NCBI GenBank assembly: GCA_013350335.1
Contig: CM023535.1
Coordinates: 32,272,991 to 32,336,990, forward strand
Source of the DNA: Chimonanthus salicifolius
Taxonomy: Eukaryota; Streptophyta; Magnoliopsida; Laurales; Calycanthaceae
Direction of reading: 5' to 3'
Length of the DNA stretch: 64,000 nt
Part shown: positions 12,201-24,558 of the stretch, in pieces
Numbering within the stretch: the first letter of the stretch is position 1
Layout of the letters: each line of letters opens with the position of its first letter
Made by a program: the position numbers and the translations under genes
Notes under the pieces: model-generated
Database searches by the model: none
Told to the model about the DNA's origin: nothing
Seen by the model: the letters and a program-made list of their open reading frames with translations, nothing else

Positions 12201-14332
12201 GTGGTAGTGTGTTTACCCACGGTTAGGATTTTGGGGTTCATTGTTGAGACTTGCGTTGTGGGTGTTGACTCACCGGGAATTTATGGACACCTAATGAGTG
12301 AGTTCGGCCGGCTCACTCGGTTGAAAACCTATAAAATTCCGTTGGGGGTGTTTATGCCGGTTGTGAGGAGACCGGCGAGCTGGGCTCGAGGTCACATGTG
12401 TGACTAACGGGGTCTAATACTCGATCGAAGAGACCACAGATGAGTCTGGTTGGCAGTCCATTGAGGACTAGCACAGTAGTTACCCCCGTGTGATAGTCTG
12501 TTTGGGACTCTAGTGAGCCTGGCTTATGGGTTAGTTGTGGTACGTGTACAGGTTGTCCTGTGAGGGTCATAGGACTGTAGTGGCTGGGCATATGAGGGAG
12601 TTGCCTTAGAGTTGCATTGGGTTGGTTAGAGGATGTGCTGGAGGCTCGGTTGACGTAGGCCCGTGTGCTAGGGGTAGGGCACACGTTTGTATGGTTGTGC
12701 ATGTAGACATCCTAGAGATTGATGTACCCATATGATTATATGCAGTGCATGCTTGATGACATATGATGCATGTGTTACCCTCACTGGGCATGTAGAGCTC
12801 ACCCCTTGCCTCACAGGTACTTCATAGAGGAAGGGTCGGTGGGACCCTCAATAGGATGTTGGGCGTAGAGCTACAGTTTTGTATCAATTTAACGTGCTCG
12901 TAGCAGGACGGGTCGTTACACATATAGCTTCATATAAGCTAATCTCAAGCCCAAGTCATGTCTCGACCGCTCAGAACTTGACTTGTTGGTCATATGTGTT
13001 CCCTCCCATGCCATGTATGAGGTAATGTATGCAAGAATGCCATTTCATTTAAAATACATCATATCATTGAAAATCAACTCATAATCATATACAATTTATT
13101 TAGCCAATTTATTCATCATATTTTGAATAAAACAAGTGTCATATTATACTCATAGTGTTCTCAATGAGGTAGGAATCCTACCAATGTCTGATATATTATC
13201 CTTTCTTGTCTCGCAAAGATAACACTAACGGTCGCGTGAGACGAATTGCAATCCCTTTGTGGATCTCTTTACCTCATCAAATTCAAACATACATATTAGT
13301 TTGATTTTCCATTTTAATTTCATCATCCTTATTTCCATGTAAGTTCCATCGTCATTTCTCAACGCATTTACACATCAAAGTCCTTAAACAGTTTAAGACC
13401 CACAATGGGGTTCGGCCATACAACATGGTCGAACCTCATTCTTTGGTTTTGACCCTCTTTTTAGTCCTCATATTATTTTAAACAATGTGAGTCAATCATC
13501 ATGCTTTTTTTTTTCCATTTCTTAAACTAATAATCCCAAGTTAGTCATTTAACCTTTAAACATACATAGATTCATAAAATCATCAAGTATCTCTTTTAGT
13601 CCTCAAATGGTCCCCATACAAAAATAGGGTTCGGCCATGCAAGAGGTCGAACCTTGTTCTTTGATTCTTTCTCCATGAATTCTATTCTTAGTCAAGTTTG
13701 AACATGGATTCCATCTTCAATACCTAAGTCAATATTATATTTATCCTACCCACTAGCCAAGGTTAGGGTTCGGCCATACAACATGGCCGAACCATCATGG
13801 TGGGTTTTCATCCTTTTACCTTAGGCATTTTCTTAATCCATCCATCCAATCATAATCATAGCATGGGTTTGGCCTTCATTATGGCCGAACCTATGTTCCC
13901 TCATGTTTGAAAATTCCTCCCTCTTACAAGTTCTTAACAAGGATTCATGAAAACCCTTAAAATGTTAGACCCATGGATTTGACCATATCATTTCCGAATC
14001 CATGATGATCCGGATTAATCTTATGCTTTCTTTGTTTCAACCCATAATCATCCTTTGGATGGATTTCCAACTCCATGGCCTTATAACATTTTTGGCTATT
14101 CATTGCAACCAACATGAAACCCATGGGTTCGGCCACACCATGGCCGAACCTATGGTTTCCTTAGATTAATCCCCATTGATTTTATTAAGTCTAGACATAT
14201 CTTTCCTTCAATAAGTTGCTCGTCCTCTTTGGCTCTTCAATCTCCTTCTTTTCTTTTGATTTTTTTCTTCTTCCTTAGTTCTTCTTCTCCTTTCTTTGTT
14301 CTTCAAAATCTTCAAGTGTATGGAGGTAGAGA

Positions 14333-17300
14333 TGTAACACCCCGGATTTTTAAGATATCAATTTACATGAATTTTGTCTATTTAAATTATGAATTAATGG
14401 ACATGGACCTTAGATGGGTAAGATGTTGGGCAATGGCTCAATTAAGACCCAACGGGTATTGAATGAGTGTTCAATGTAGGGTAAATGGGTAAGTTACACT
14501 TAATTGGGTCAAGGTGGCTATTTGGGTCAAAAGGCTCAATTAGGACCCAATGGATCATGTTTGACTTGGTTGACCATCAAAGTAAGTCCAAGCTTAATTA
14601 AGTTGGGATTGATTTAAGTTGGAAAGGAAATCAAATAATTAAGTTGAGTCAAGTGAATTAAAATGGAAAGATAATTAAGTGAGTGAGTTGGTTTTTAAAG
14701 TGATGAGTTAAGTGAGTAAGTTGATTTGAAATAAATTATAAATGAGTTGAATGGGAAGTTATGGGGATATTCATCTCAAAAGAATGGAGTGTGAAGTTGA
14801 AGGGCTGATGTTTCAAATTCAAACACCAATCCACACGTTGGAGGGAAAGGGTGGGGGGAGTTTCATCTCAAAGATGAAACCCCCACATGAAGCTTTAAAT
14901 GAGAGGAGGAAGTGGGGGGAGGTCACACCAAGGCAACCCTTGGTGGCTGTTGGAGGCTTGGGAGTTTCATCCCATGGATGAAACCCCCAAGTAAGCATTA
15001 AGAAGAAGGTTTAAAGAAATGGGAGTTACACAAGGGGCTGCACCAAAGCCATCACCCTTGGCCGACCCTATTGACCAAGGAAGAGATTTGTTTTGCATTT
15101 GCATTCTCTCCCTCTCCCTTTTGGTTGTTCTCTCTCTCTCTCAAAACATCATTTGGCCAGCCAGCATTCTAAGAAAAAGAAAATCAAAGTTCTCACTCAA
15201 GGCTGAATTCTATCTCTCCCTCTCAATCCACACCTCTCAAGGCCGGTTCTCCTCTCAAAGACCAAAAAGGACTTAGCATGATTTGATCTCAAGTTTCTCT
15301 CTCAAACTACCCCTTTTGGCCGAACCACTCCAAGTGTGTTATCAAGATAGTCTCGGCCAAAAGAAGCAAGAGGAAGGAGGAAAAGAGGCTAAGGAAGAAA
15401 GGATGCAAGAAGGAGCACAAGAAAACAGGAGGAGTCGCGGAACAGGGGTTTTTCTTCATGGATTGTATTTAAAGTAAAGAACCATAGGGTTCGGCTATGG
15501 TGTATGGCCGAACCCCATGGAAGAAAGATTAAGAGATGTTTATGATTTTTAATGGAAAAGAGGAACCATAGGGTTCGACCATAATGCATGGCCGAACCCC
15601 ATGAAGGATCATTGGTTTTATTTTAAGGGATCTTGAGGGATAAAAATCATGGACTTATGAGTATGTGTTAAAAGGTTTTTAAAGGGTTAAAATGGAAGAT
15701 GTTTAATATTGTAGAAAGGTCTTAATGTTGGAGGGTTAGATCAAAAAGAATGGAAAGGAAGGGCACCAAAACCAAAGGGTGAGGTTCGGCCATGGTGTAT
15801 GGCCGAACCCCACCAAATATATTAATGGAGTCAGGGTTTCTTAGACATTGAATCATGTGGACTGGTCTATTAATTTTAAAGGGTTTCAAAACATGAAAAC
15901 CATGGAACGTGTGAATACCTTAAAAGGGTTTTTAAATGGATATATGGTTAAGGCATGGGTCGGCCATTGTATGGCCGAACCATAGTGTTATTATGGCTAA
16001 GATGTTAAAGGGGGACAAAAGTTAAATGAGTGAGGTTCGGCCATGGGTATGGCCGAACCCCACTAGAGTGTATATTATGAACATGAAAATGGTGGATGCA
16101 TGTTAAAGAATTTTAAAGGACTTTGAAGGGATTAAATGGAGTAATATTTATGGACATAGGTTGTTAGCAATGTTAAACAAGGCTTAGACCAATGGCAAAA
16201 CCGTAAATACAAGCTAGAATGTAAATATGAGAAATTGATGGATCATGGGTTCGGCCATGATGTATGGCCAAACCCCATGGGTAATATTTTTATGGACCTA
16301 GGTTATTATAAATGATAAAGGATTGCTGTATAAGTAATGAGATTAATGGACTTGAAGAAGGGATTAAAATCAAGATAGTGAGGTTCGGCCATGTAGTATG
16401 GCCGAACCCCACTAAGGTGTATTTGGTAGACTTGGACTTAATGTTAAATAAAAAGGAATATGGGTTTGACTTGTCGATATGTAACAAGGTGATGGGACCT
16501 CTTAAACGGTGCGCGATCGTGAGCGGTTGCCGGATAAAAGAGCAAGGACATTTAGTGGTCTTGGGTAGGATTCTATCTCATTGGAACATAGGTATGCAAT
16601 ATGGTTTTATCTTTATTTTGCTGATTTATGTTGTAAATATATTATGTTTCAAATGTGGAGTTTTTAATGCTATGGTTATTTAAATTACATAGCATATGGA
16701 CATGTACATTCCATGCATGGCATGGGAGGGAAGTTTGTAATCGGAGGCCACGCTCTGTCGGGGCGTCCGTAAGGCAATCGTGGGAAGACCTTGATGTGTA
16801 TAATCCCATCAAAAGAATCCGGAGGCCACACTCCATCGGGGCGTCCGAAAGACCACTGTGGGGATTCCTTAATGAGGAGAATTCCATCAAGAGGTTTCAA
16901 GTATTGTGATGGGTGGGACTCATTGCATAAATCATATGGCATGGCAGGATTTCATATGATTTTGATGATATGATATTATATATGATTTTGTTACTAACCC
17001 ATGTATTAGCCCTATTTAGAATTCCTACTGGGCGCGTTGTTCTAACGCCCTACTTCTACCCTAATGAATGAAACAGGAAATGAAGAAAATGATGATCGTG
17101 AACGAAGTCAAGCATAAGGACTTTGGAATGTTATTTGTTATTTTATTAAGTTACTCAAGGACATGTAATTTGAGTAGTTAGACTTCGACATGTAATAATT
17201 AGATATTTGCTATAGTTTGTGAATGGTTTGGTATGGACATTTAATTTAAGTTAATTTGGTTAAGTGACTAAGTACTTTGCTATCTAAAATGGAGTAGCCT

Positions 17301-17538
17301 TAGGTTCTATTATAATCCGCAATCAGTTTATCTTATATTCCGCAATTATAAACTCAATACGTGTGAACCATCTAAGTGGACTTAGTCCACGCACGCGTAT
17401 GGTTGGCCAGTTAAGGGTCGGTCTTTAGAAGCTCAGACTTAACTCGCGTCGTGACGTCCCGCTCTCTATCACTTTAATTAAAAAAAAAAAATAGACTCTG
17501 ATTTTCTAAAAGTAAGTGAAAAAGGGCGGGGCGTTACA
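14333..17538 (+). mobile_element. Solo LTR (type C), 3.2 kb, inserted in the gypsy 5' LTR
   Basis: It begins TGTAACACCCCGGATTTT at 14333 and ends GGGCGGGGCGTTACA at 17538. The flanking duplications AGAGA (14328-14332 and 17539-17543) are perfect. It has seven hairpins of the GGTTCGGCC...GGCCGAACC kind (about 15487-15516, 15571-15600, 15781-15810, 15957-15981, 16033-16060, 16253-16280, 16381-16410), the 78-bp pair at 16742/16820, and the block CTACTGGGCGCGTTGTTCTA at about 17025. No gene is present. Confidence 0.95.
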
Positions 17539-17590
17539 AGAGATGGGAGAGAGAGGAGAGGAGTGGAGAGAAATTCTTGCTCAAGAGAGA

Positions 17591-17614
17591 GGGGGGGGGG
17601 GGGGGGGGGGGGGG
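17591..17614. repeat. Poly-G tract, 24 bases
   Basis: An uninterrupted G run follows a GA-rich stretch in the distal part of the gypsy LTR. Runs like this are prone to length error in assembly. Confidence 0.9.
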
Positions 17615-18504
17615 TTGGCCAAGGGGTTTGGAGCCTTTGGTTTGGGAATTTATATTAAAACCCTAATTTTTCCTCTCCCTCTCATAATGGCTTGTTCTAA
17701 CCAAGGATGCTCTTGGTTTTCCATGGGGGGTTTCATTTCTTTTGAGGTGAAGACCCTCCTTGGGTTCCCAAGTGTCTAGGTACAATGTACCTAGACAAGA
17801 TTCCTCAACTCTTAATCTCCACCCTATCTTTCCTTAGATGAAATCCTAGCCCTCTATCTTATTCCTTCATCTTCCCAACTTAAGACCCCTTAAAAACAAA
17901 ACCCTAATTTAAGATTCAAATTTCAAAAGTGGTTGACCAAGTCAACCCATGCCATGGTCGACCATGCATGTGGTGACTTGGTCACCACAAAGCACTTGGA
18001 TCCCACTTTGGCCATGTCACTTGATGTGTCATCTCCACTTGTATGCCACCTCAATTCTACTTTCCACCTCACTTGATGGCGTGGCATCCTTGCTTAGTTG
18101 GCTTCCATGTGATGACATGGATGCTACATGGCAATGACACATCACCCACATGCCACCTCACTTAATGAGGTGGACTTTAATGCATTAAATGCACTAACTT
18201 ATCCAAATTCAACTAACTTAACTAAATTTACCCAATTATTTTCAAACTTCCCTATACCATTTTATTTTATTATTTTAATTCCATTATCCCCTCTTATTAC
18301 GTAATTTATGTATGATGATCTAATTCATCAATTATTTTTAAATCAAGATCACCTACGACCCATTGGGTCTTAATTGGGTAATTGACCCATTTATTTGCCC
18401 ATCTAATGTCCATTTCAACTTTTTAATTTCAAATTCAATTAAATTGCAATCCAAGTGGGCCCATCCAATAAATTTATAAGCTGAGTAAAATTCGGGGTGT
18501 TACA

Positions 18505-20396
18505 AGTTTTGGCAATGGGATTTTCGAGTTTGGCTATGTAGGATTAGGGTTTATTGTATGAGATTGTGAATGAATGGATGAGATTGAGAGATGAGATGAA
18601 TGAATGGATGGATGATAATGGCTTAGGGTTGACCTTTGTGAAATTCGAATGGAAGGATGGAGTTGTGCAAAATCGTGTATGACATGGTAGATTGGGATGG
18701 TGAGGCGTGTTAGAGATTTTAGAAGTATATTTGGATGGAATTTTGTCTAAGTACATGGAGAGTTTTAAATGCTAAAATCGTGTGGGTTGTATGGTGATAA
18801 GATGATGGATGACATGGCATATACGCATGGAGGCTACCTTGAGAAGAAAATTATTTTAAACTTAGGGTTCTGGAGATGAATGGCTATGATTACTTTAGGT
18901 TAAGATCTAATGGTTCTAAGGTGATTTGATAAAAATAATTTCTATGAATGATATGATAATTAATGAAGGGTTGAGATTTAAAGGTGGAGATGGATAGATG
19001 AATGGCATAGATTTAATGCAAGATATGTTATGAGATGGATTAGCATCGATGATTTAGGGTTTTACCTAATGTGAAGTGGATGGTTGTGATGAAATGTCCT
19101 AAGATCTAATGGCTTTAGTGAGTGATGGATGATCTAGATGGATGGATGATGAGATGATGCATGGATGGTCATGATTCTGAGTTTAATCTAGATGATGGAT
19201 GGATTGGATGGCCTAGATCTAATGTCATGCATGTGTGGGTTGGATTTGATGGGTGGATTTAAGCTTGACCTAATTTTGATGCATGAGATGGAAGGTGGAG
19301 ATTTAAGCTGAGAATGGAGGGTGGAGAAGAGTTGCATGAAAGAGAGAGGGATTAGAGTTATGAAATTCGATCATGAGCTATTGGATATGGGGTTAGGTGA
19401 AATTCGAACTTGGACCATAGAGCAATTGGACATTGGATTTGGACCTCAACTCATGGACTTTGTCTTAGGCCCACTTTATTTGAACTTGAGCTTGGCTTGA
19501 GAACTTGGGCCTTTTAGTTACACATTGGCCTAGCCCAATGCTAGCATGTGGAACTTAGTTTGGCCCAATTGAAGTGGATTTTGGCCCATTTATCTTGAAT
19601 TTCAGGCTTTTACCTCTTGAATTGCATGTTCACTTTTCCAGAATTTAATAATTAATTCACCACTTAAATTCTAAAAATAATTAATTAATCTTAGAATCTC
19701 ATAATTGGATCCATATTAACTAATTTACATGAAAAAAACCCTAAAAGTGGCATGAATTAAATTATTAAAATTCCAGGTCTTCACTTTTAAGCTCTAATCT
19801 TGCAATTATCCACTAAATTGAGATGATTTCTATGAAATTTCCATTTTTATCTATAAAACTAGAAAATGACATTAAACGCATGTGATATATACAAAATCAA
19901 GGTTAACTAGTCCAATAATCAGGGGTAAAAATGTAATATTTCAGTACTCAACAGATACCTCCAAACTCAAATTTTAATAGTCCTCGAGCAAAACTTCTTA
20001 AAAAGACTAAAAACAAATGAAAGCACACAAATCTTAGTCTATCCTATTATAATCCTAAACTACACCATTTTCGCTGGTACTCTCGATTGCATTTAGCGTA
20101 TGCAATAAGCCTTTAAACCCCTAGGTTTCCCCTAGTGGACGAGTTATAGTTTCGTGAGGGCTTGTAGCGATGATACCCACAAACATCAATGTCTTTAGCA
20201 AGAACACACAGACAAGGGGTCTAAACATCATACAACTCTAGAGTTCATTTCACAAGACTTATACCCGAAGTGTAGTGTGTGCTTAGCTAATAATAAGACA
20301 GATTTCTTTTTCCAAATAATCACTAGTTTTGTACCCACCATTAGAAAATGCGCTTCGACTGCAAACCTCAATGGATATATCTCTCATAAAAATTAT
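18505..20396. other. Intergenic, no gene seen
   Basis: From 18560 to 19350 the sequence is rich in GGATGGATGATG-like words. From 19950 to 20390 it is more even in composition, with a block around 20100-20190 (CCTAGGTTTCCCCTAGTGGA) that looks repeat-derived but that I cannot assign. No reading frame or RNA gene is supported. Confidence 0.6.
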
Positions 20397-21915
20397 TGTT
20401 ATTGCCCTGGCTTACCGAGTCCCTATGTTTGTTAATTCCATGTCTCGAGAATAAGCACTTGTCAAAAAGCTTGAAGACTCAAATTGATCAAGAGTGAAGA
20501 TCATGCTCCACCGAATTGAAGCTCATCGTATATGGCAATCACAATAGGTATTTGGCCATAGATGACTTTAGGTGGTACCCAGACTTTAGGAAGATTATCT
20601 CTAGGCTTAGTTGAACAAATGGTAAATCCATAAAGAAACCTAAGAGAGGAAGTTAGATAGTAAACTGGAAGTGAACTTGGAAATATGAATTAAGTAAACT
20701 GTCAGCTCGATCAGTCGTTCTCACCGATCCCTCGATGAAAACAAGATCTATAGGGTAGAGTAGGGCATTAGTCAATATGCCCAGTAGGTATTCCAAGTAG
20801 GGTTATGGTACACATAGGAGTTATATAAATCAAGGGTATATATATCATATCATATTTGTAAAACAACTTATAAGTATTAAAAACATTGCATGATGTTCAT
20901 ATCATAATCATGTTGGTATATGTGTCATGTCATGGGTGTCAATGCCAAATGAATTCTCACCCAATATCCATATCAAATCACATCATAAATAAATATCAAT
21001 GTGAAACAGTCGGGTGGTTGAACTGTAATAAATATGAACACCGATCTATCGGTGCCGCTGACCTGTCGATACTGGACAATTTGAAAAGCTGTGAAAACTC
21101 CTCTATAAATATAAGTGTTTTGTGATCGTTTTATTATCTTCCTTGAATTGAGAAGAGTCATAAACTCTAAGGAACGATCAAAACTCTTGTGCTGAGAATC
21201 ATAAACAACCAATCTATTGATTAAGTTTGAAAGTGAGAAAGGGAGGAGAAAAAAAAAACATAAACTAGGAAAGCTTTCGTAGAACGAGTTTCCTTTTCAC
21301 CCTGAGATTTTGATTGCTATACGACGGCTACAAGGAGGAGTGTCAACACACATTAGGTGGATCTTCAAGAAGCACACATCAACGAGAAAGAGCTTCAAAG
21401 GCAAGTACTTCTTGGTTTTAATTTTTATTTAGAACCTTTGTCCCGAAAGTGGAATAAAGAGGATTGACTCTAGAACCACTATAAAAAACTCTAGAGCGTC
21501 GTCTTTGGCACAGTGGTGGGTGGAATTCCCAGCCGATTGGCTGAGGTGGAATTCCTACTCTACTTGTGAAGGTGTAAGTCCCCATTTAGTGAATTTAGGG
21601 ATAGCTCAAGGTTGAGTGAGTCATAACAGTGGATGTAGGTTGGTAACCGTACCGCTATATATCTTGTGTCCTTGTGCTTGTGGTGTTAGAGCTATTTTCT
21701 TGTGTTGATTGTTTAATCACATTTTCTAACACACACTCATTTGATTGTTGTATCTGCTGCACTAATCAATCAAGTAATATTTTAAAAGGACCAACGATTT
21801 TAGATTGGCCTATTCACTCTCTCCCCCCCCCCCCCCCTCCTCCCTCTCCCTCTCCCTCTCCCTCTCCCTCTCCCTCTAGGGTCACTTGTGTTCTAGCTCG
21901 TAAAGGGAATTTTCA
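20397..21915 (+). repeat. Copia 5' LTR, chimeric with a gypsy LTR fragment
   Basis: It starts TGTTATTGCCCTGGC and ends GGGAATTTTCA. The first 350 bp and last 900 bp align with the copia LTR at 42814-44493. The middle (about 20757-20997) instead matches the gypsy LTR at about 5067-5325, in the same plus-strand direction. A C15 tract (21823-21837) and a (CTCCCT)n tract lie near the 3' end. Confidence 0.8.
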
Positions 21916-21917
21916 AT

Positions 21918-21929
21918 TGGTATTAGAGC
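21918..21929 (+). promoter_or_regulatory. Copia primer-binding site
   Basis: TGGTATTAGAGC follows the LTR end by two bases. It matches the tRNA-iMet type TGGTATCAGAGC with one C-to-T change. Confidence 0.85.
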
Positions 21930-21974
21930 CTAGTACTCGTTATAAGGATTTAACCATCCTACTTGATCCAAGCT

Positions 21975-23078
21975 AGAACACCATAGAGACAGTCACACAA
22001 TATCCAAAATCCCTTACTTCGATGGAACATACTATGCCACATGGAAGGCAAAAATGAGAAGTTTCTTTGTTTCCATAGACTCGTCAGTATGGGATATTGT
22101 AAAAACTGGATGGTAGGAACCCAAGGAAGAAAAAATGGTAGAATCCACCACAACTTTGTTGGTGACACCCAAACCTTTTACATCTTGGACACCTACTGAG
22201 AAAGCTCCTCAGACAGCAGATCGCAAAGCCATGAATGCCCTTAATTGTGTTGTCTCTGACAATGAATACAGGTGAATCATGACCTATAAAACTGTAAAGG
22301 ATGCATGAGAAGTTCTTGAGAGAACCCATGAAGGCACCTCAATAGTCAAGAGGATCTGAAGTTTGGACCTCTTGAGTCTGGAGGTCCAAACTTCAGATCC
22401 TCTAGACTCAGTTTAATACTCTTAAAATGAGGGAGGATGAAGTCTTCATGGATTTCTATTCCAAAATAAATGACATTGTGAATCAAATGTTCGCTTTAGG
22501 GGAAGGGATACCCGAGGACGAGGTATGTACCAAAATTGTCCGAAATCTTGCTAAAAGATTCAAACCCAAGGTTGTGGCTATGGAGGACAATAAAGATGAG
22601 TTCTTAATGAATATTGATGATTTGGTTAGTTGATTACAAACCTATGAACTACATTTTGAACAACCAAAGGATAAATTCATTGCCTTGAAATCTTCCCTAA
22701 AACAAAAGAAAACAAAAGAAAATTCATCGGAAGATGAATTCTCAAGTGATGAAATGATGTTTGCCAAAAGGTTTTACAAAAATTTTGTAAAAAGAAACAA
22801 CTTGAGAAAAATGGGTAAGGGTGAAATGAGTAAAAAATACCCAAGAATGCAAAAAAAAAACAGAGGAAAAGGAATAGAGAGAGAAGTCACCAAGGAGAAG
22901 ACATGTTTCAATTGTGGGGGGAGAGGACATTTCATGAATGAATGTCTCTCAGATAAAATAAAGAAGGCTATGAATGTGGGTATGTCCCATGTGGAAACCT
23001 CTGAATCAGAGAGTGATTCGGATGAAGAGACCAAACGAAAGGTTGATGTATCAAAAGGTCTCATAGCCTCGATCATAT
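21975..23078 (+). pseudogene. Copia gag, broken (UBN2-type gag domain and zinc knuckle)
   Basis: The translation shows FDGTYYATWKAKMRSFF, the N-terminal copia gag signature. After several stops it continues with MREDEVFMDFYSKINDIVNQ (22427 on) of the UBN2-type domain. An intact CX2CX4HX4C knuckle (CFNCGGRGHFMNEC, about 22905-22946) is followed by an acidic serine-rich stretch. In-frame stops occur after KTGW (about 22111), near 22272 and near 22310, and around a fold-back repeat at 22349-22403. The reading ends at the junction with 3' LTR sequence near 23078. Confidence 0.85.
22349..22403. repeat. Perfect 23-bp inverted repeat with 9-nt loop
   Basis: Arms 22349-22371 and 22381-22403 are exact reverse complements around the loop TTGAGTCTG. 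The related copia copy at about 44935-44965 has only one arm, so the other was gained by a templated fold-back duplication. It breaks the gag reading frame. Confidence 0.9.
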
Positions 23079-23458
23079 GTGGTGGATGGAATTCTCAGCC
23101 GATTGAATGAGGTGGAATTCCTACTCTAATTGTGAGGGTGTTAGTCCCCACTTAGTGAATTTGGAGATAACTCAAGGTTGAGTGAGTCCTAACATTGGAT
23201 GTACGTTCGCGAACGAAAGCACTATATATCTTGTGTCCTTGTGCTTGTGGTGTTAGAGCTATATTTCTTGTGTTGATTGTTTAATCACATTTGCTGACAC
23301 ACACTCACTTGATTGTTGTATCCATTGCACTAATAAATCAAGTAATATTTTAAAAGGACCAACGATTTTAGATTGATTTATTCCCCCCCACCCCCACCCC
23401 CCACCCAAACACCCCCCTCTAAGGTCAATTGTGTTCTAGCTCGTAAAAGGAATTTTCA

Positions 23459-24119
23459 ATTAACATTCAGAGGTTTGGGTTTATTTTCTCTCAAGGTATA
23501 TGTGAGTAGAGTTTATATATTCAAATCAAAACATCTCACATATGTATTATCAAATACGGCACATACCAAGGAAAATAAATGATCTCATGAATGGATGCCA
23601 CTTTCCTAAAAACGTTGAGTCAAATACCACCATTTTCCCTCGTCTATTCTCCACATAAAACAATCTTTTTTGGGCTTAAGATCAATAGGACTTCCTATAG
23701 GACGAAACGTGACCTGGGATCGGGTCAAATCAAAGAAAGATAAAAGGCTCTAAAAGTAATACTTTGGACAGAAATGCTTAGAGGTCTTCATTATTTTGTA
23801 ATGAGATATTTTTCCTCTATTTTTCTTTTCAGCACTTTTCAAAGTATTTTTTTTCTTTTATTTTTCTCTTCTTATTCACATCTTTGTTTTGTGTCCAGAT
23901 GTTCCCTTTTCTTTTTTCTTTTTCTTTTCTTTTTTATTTGTTGTTTATTTTTCAAAGTACCATTCTCTTCTTATTCACATACTTCTTTGGTGTCCGGGTG
24001 TTCCCTTCTTTTTTTTTCTTTTTCTTTCCTGTTTATTTTTCAGAGTACCATCCCAATTTCCATCTATAACCTTTTCTGAGTTCTAGAATTGGTCATAGAT
24101 ATTTCAACAAGGCTCAAAC
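23459..24119. other. Intergenic with a 99-bp pyrimidine-rich duplication
   Basis: No gene is seen. From 23800 to 24060 the plus strand is T/C-rich, with a roughly 99-bp unit present just over twice (CTCTTCTTATTCAC at 23866 and 23965, each followed by a GTGTCC..G.TGTTCCC word). Open frames here only reflect the low complexity. Confidence 0.65.
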
Positions 24120-24558
24120 TGTAACACCCCGGATTTTCAAGTTATCAAAATATATAAAAGTTGCCCTTTAATTTGTGAATTATTGGATATGGACTTTGGA
24201 TGGGTAAGTTGTTGGGTCAATTGCCCAATTAAGACCCAACGGATGGTGGTTATGTTTCAATTGAATTAAATGGGTGAGATGTATTTAATTTGGTCAAAAT
24301 TGTCAATTGGGTCAAAATGCCCAATTGGGACCCATTTGGGTCGTGGTTGACTTGGTTGACCACCAAGTGAGTTCAAGCTTAATTATATTGGGCTGAATTA
24401 AGTTGGAAATGGAATTATGTAATTGAGTTGATTTTAAGTGAGTTAAGTGAGTTGAGTTTAAAAGAATGAAAAATAATTGAGTTATGCTGAGTTGGATGGG
24501 AAGTTAATGGGACCTTCATCTTAAGTAAGTGGAGTGTGAAGGTGAAGGTGTTTTGTTG

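Larger units (their letters stand above)
5543..12920 (+). mobile_element. Solo LTR (type A), itself split by a nested solo LTR
   Basis: It begins TGTAACAACTCGACCC at 5543 and ends with GACGGGTCGTTACA at 12920. It is flanked by perfect 5-bp duplications CATAT (5538-5542 and 12921-12925). Removing the insertion 6840-10443 and one TCACC copy leaves about 3769 bp. There is no internal domain, so it is most simply a solo LTR left by LTR-LTR recombination. It holds a pyrimidine-rich tract (5905-6310), a CCCGRTTTTRGGCCCG-like repetitive block (6430-6720) and two tandem arrays (11395-11860, 11867-12200). No convincing gene is present. Confidence 0.92.
1..18504 (-). mobile_element. Ty3/gypsy LTR retrotransposon, 3' part off the left edge, 5' LTR split by nested insertions
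   Basis: On the minus strand the order is 5' LTR, primer-binding site, leader, gag, protease, reverse transcriptase, RNase H, integrase. RT ahead of integrase is the Ty3/gypsy arrangement. The right end reads TGTAACACCCCGAATTTTAC on the minus strand at 18504, and the LTR ends at 4572 next to a tRNA-iMet-type PBS. Three solo LTRs (5543-12920, 6840-10443 nested within it, 14333-17538) were inserted later. The LTR length and the PBS suit the Tekay/Del chromovirus group, but a chromodomain would lie off the window, so this placement is inference. Every coding module carries stops or frameshifts. The right-hand target site would start at 18505 (AGTTT) and its partner is not visible. Confidence 0.9.
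4572..18504 (-). repeat. 5' LTR of the gypsy element, interrupted by nested solo LTRs
   Basis: LTR sequence is present in three pieces: 4572-5542, 12926-14332 and 17544-18504, about 3339 bp after removing the insertions and one copy of each target duplication. The ends are TGTAACACCCCG (18504) and GGGCGTTACA (4572) on the minus strand. It shares with the plus-strand solo LTRs the block CCTACTGGGC...GCCCTACTTCTACC (5060-5120 here) and hairpin motifs of the GGTTCGGCC...GGCCGAACC type (13407-13435, 13627-13652, 13766-13794, 13865-13891, 14125-14150). Confidence 0.9.
20397..23458 (+). mobile_element. Ty1/copia LTR retrotransposon, internally deleted
   Basis: The 5' LTR is at 20397-21915, the primer-binding site at 21918-21929, then a degenerate gag. 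At about 23078 the gag is joined directly to the last 380 bp of a 3' LTR (23079-23458), which matches 21515-21915 closely. All of pol and most of the 3' LTR are missing. Flanks ATTAT (20392-20396) and ATTAA (23459-23463) agree at four of five bases, consistent with a mutated target duplication. Confidence 0.85.
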
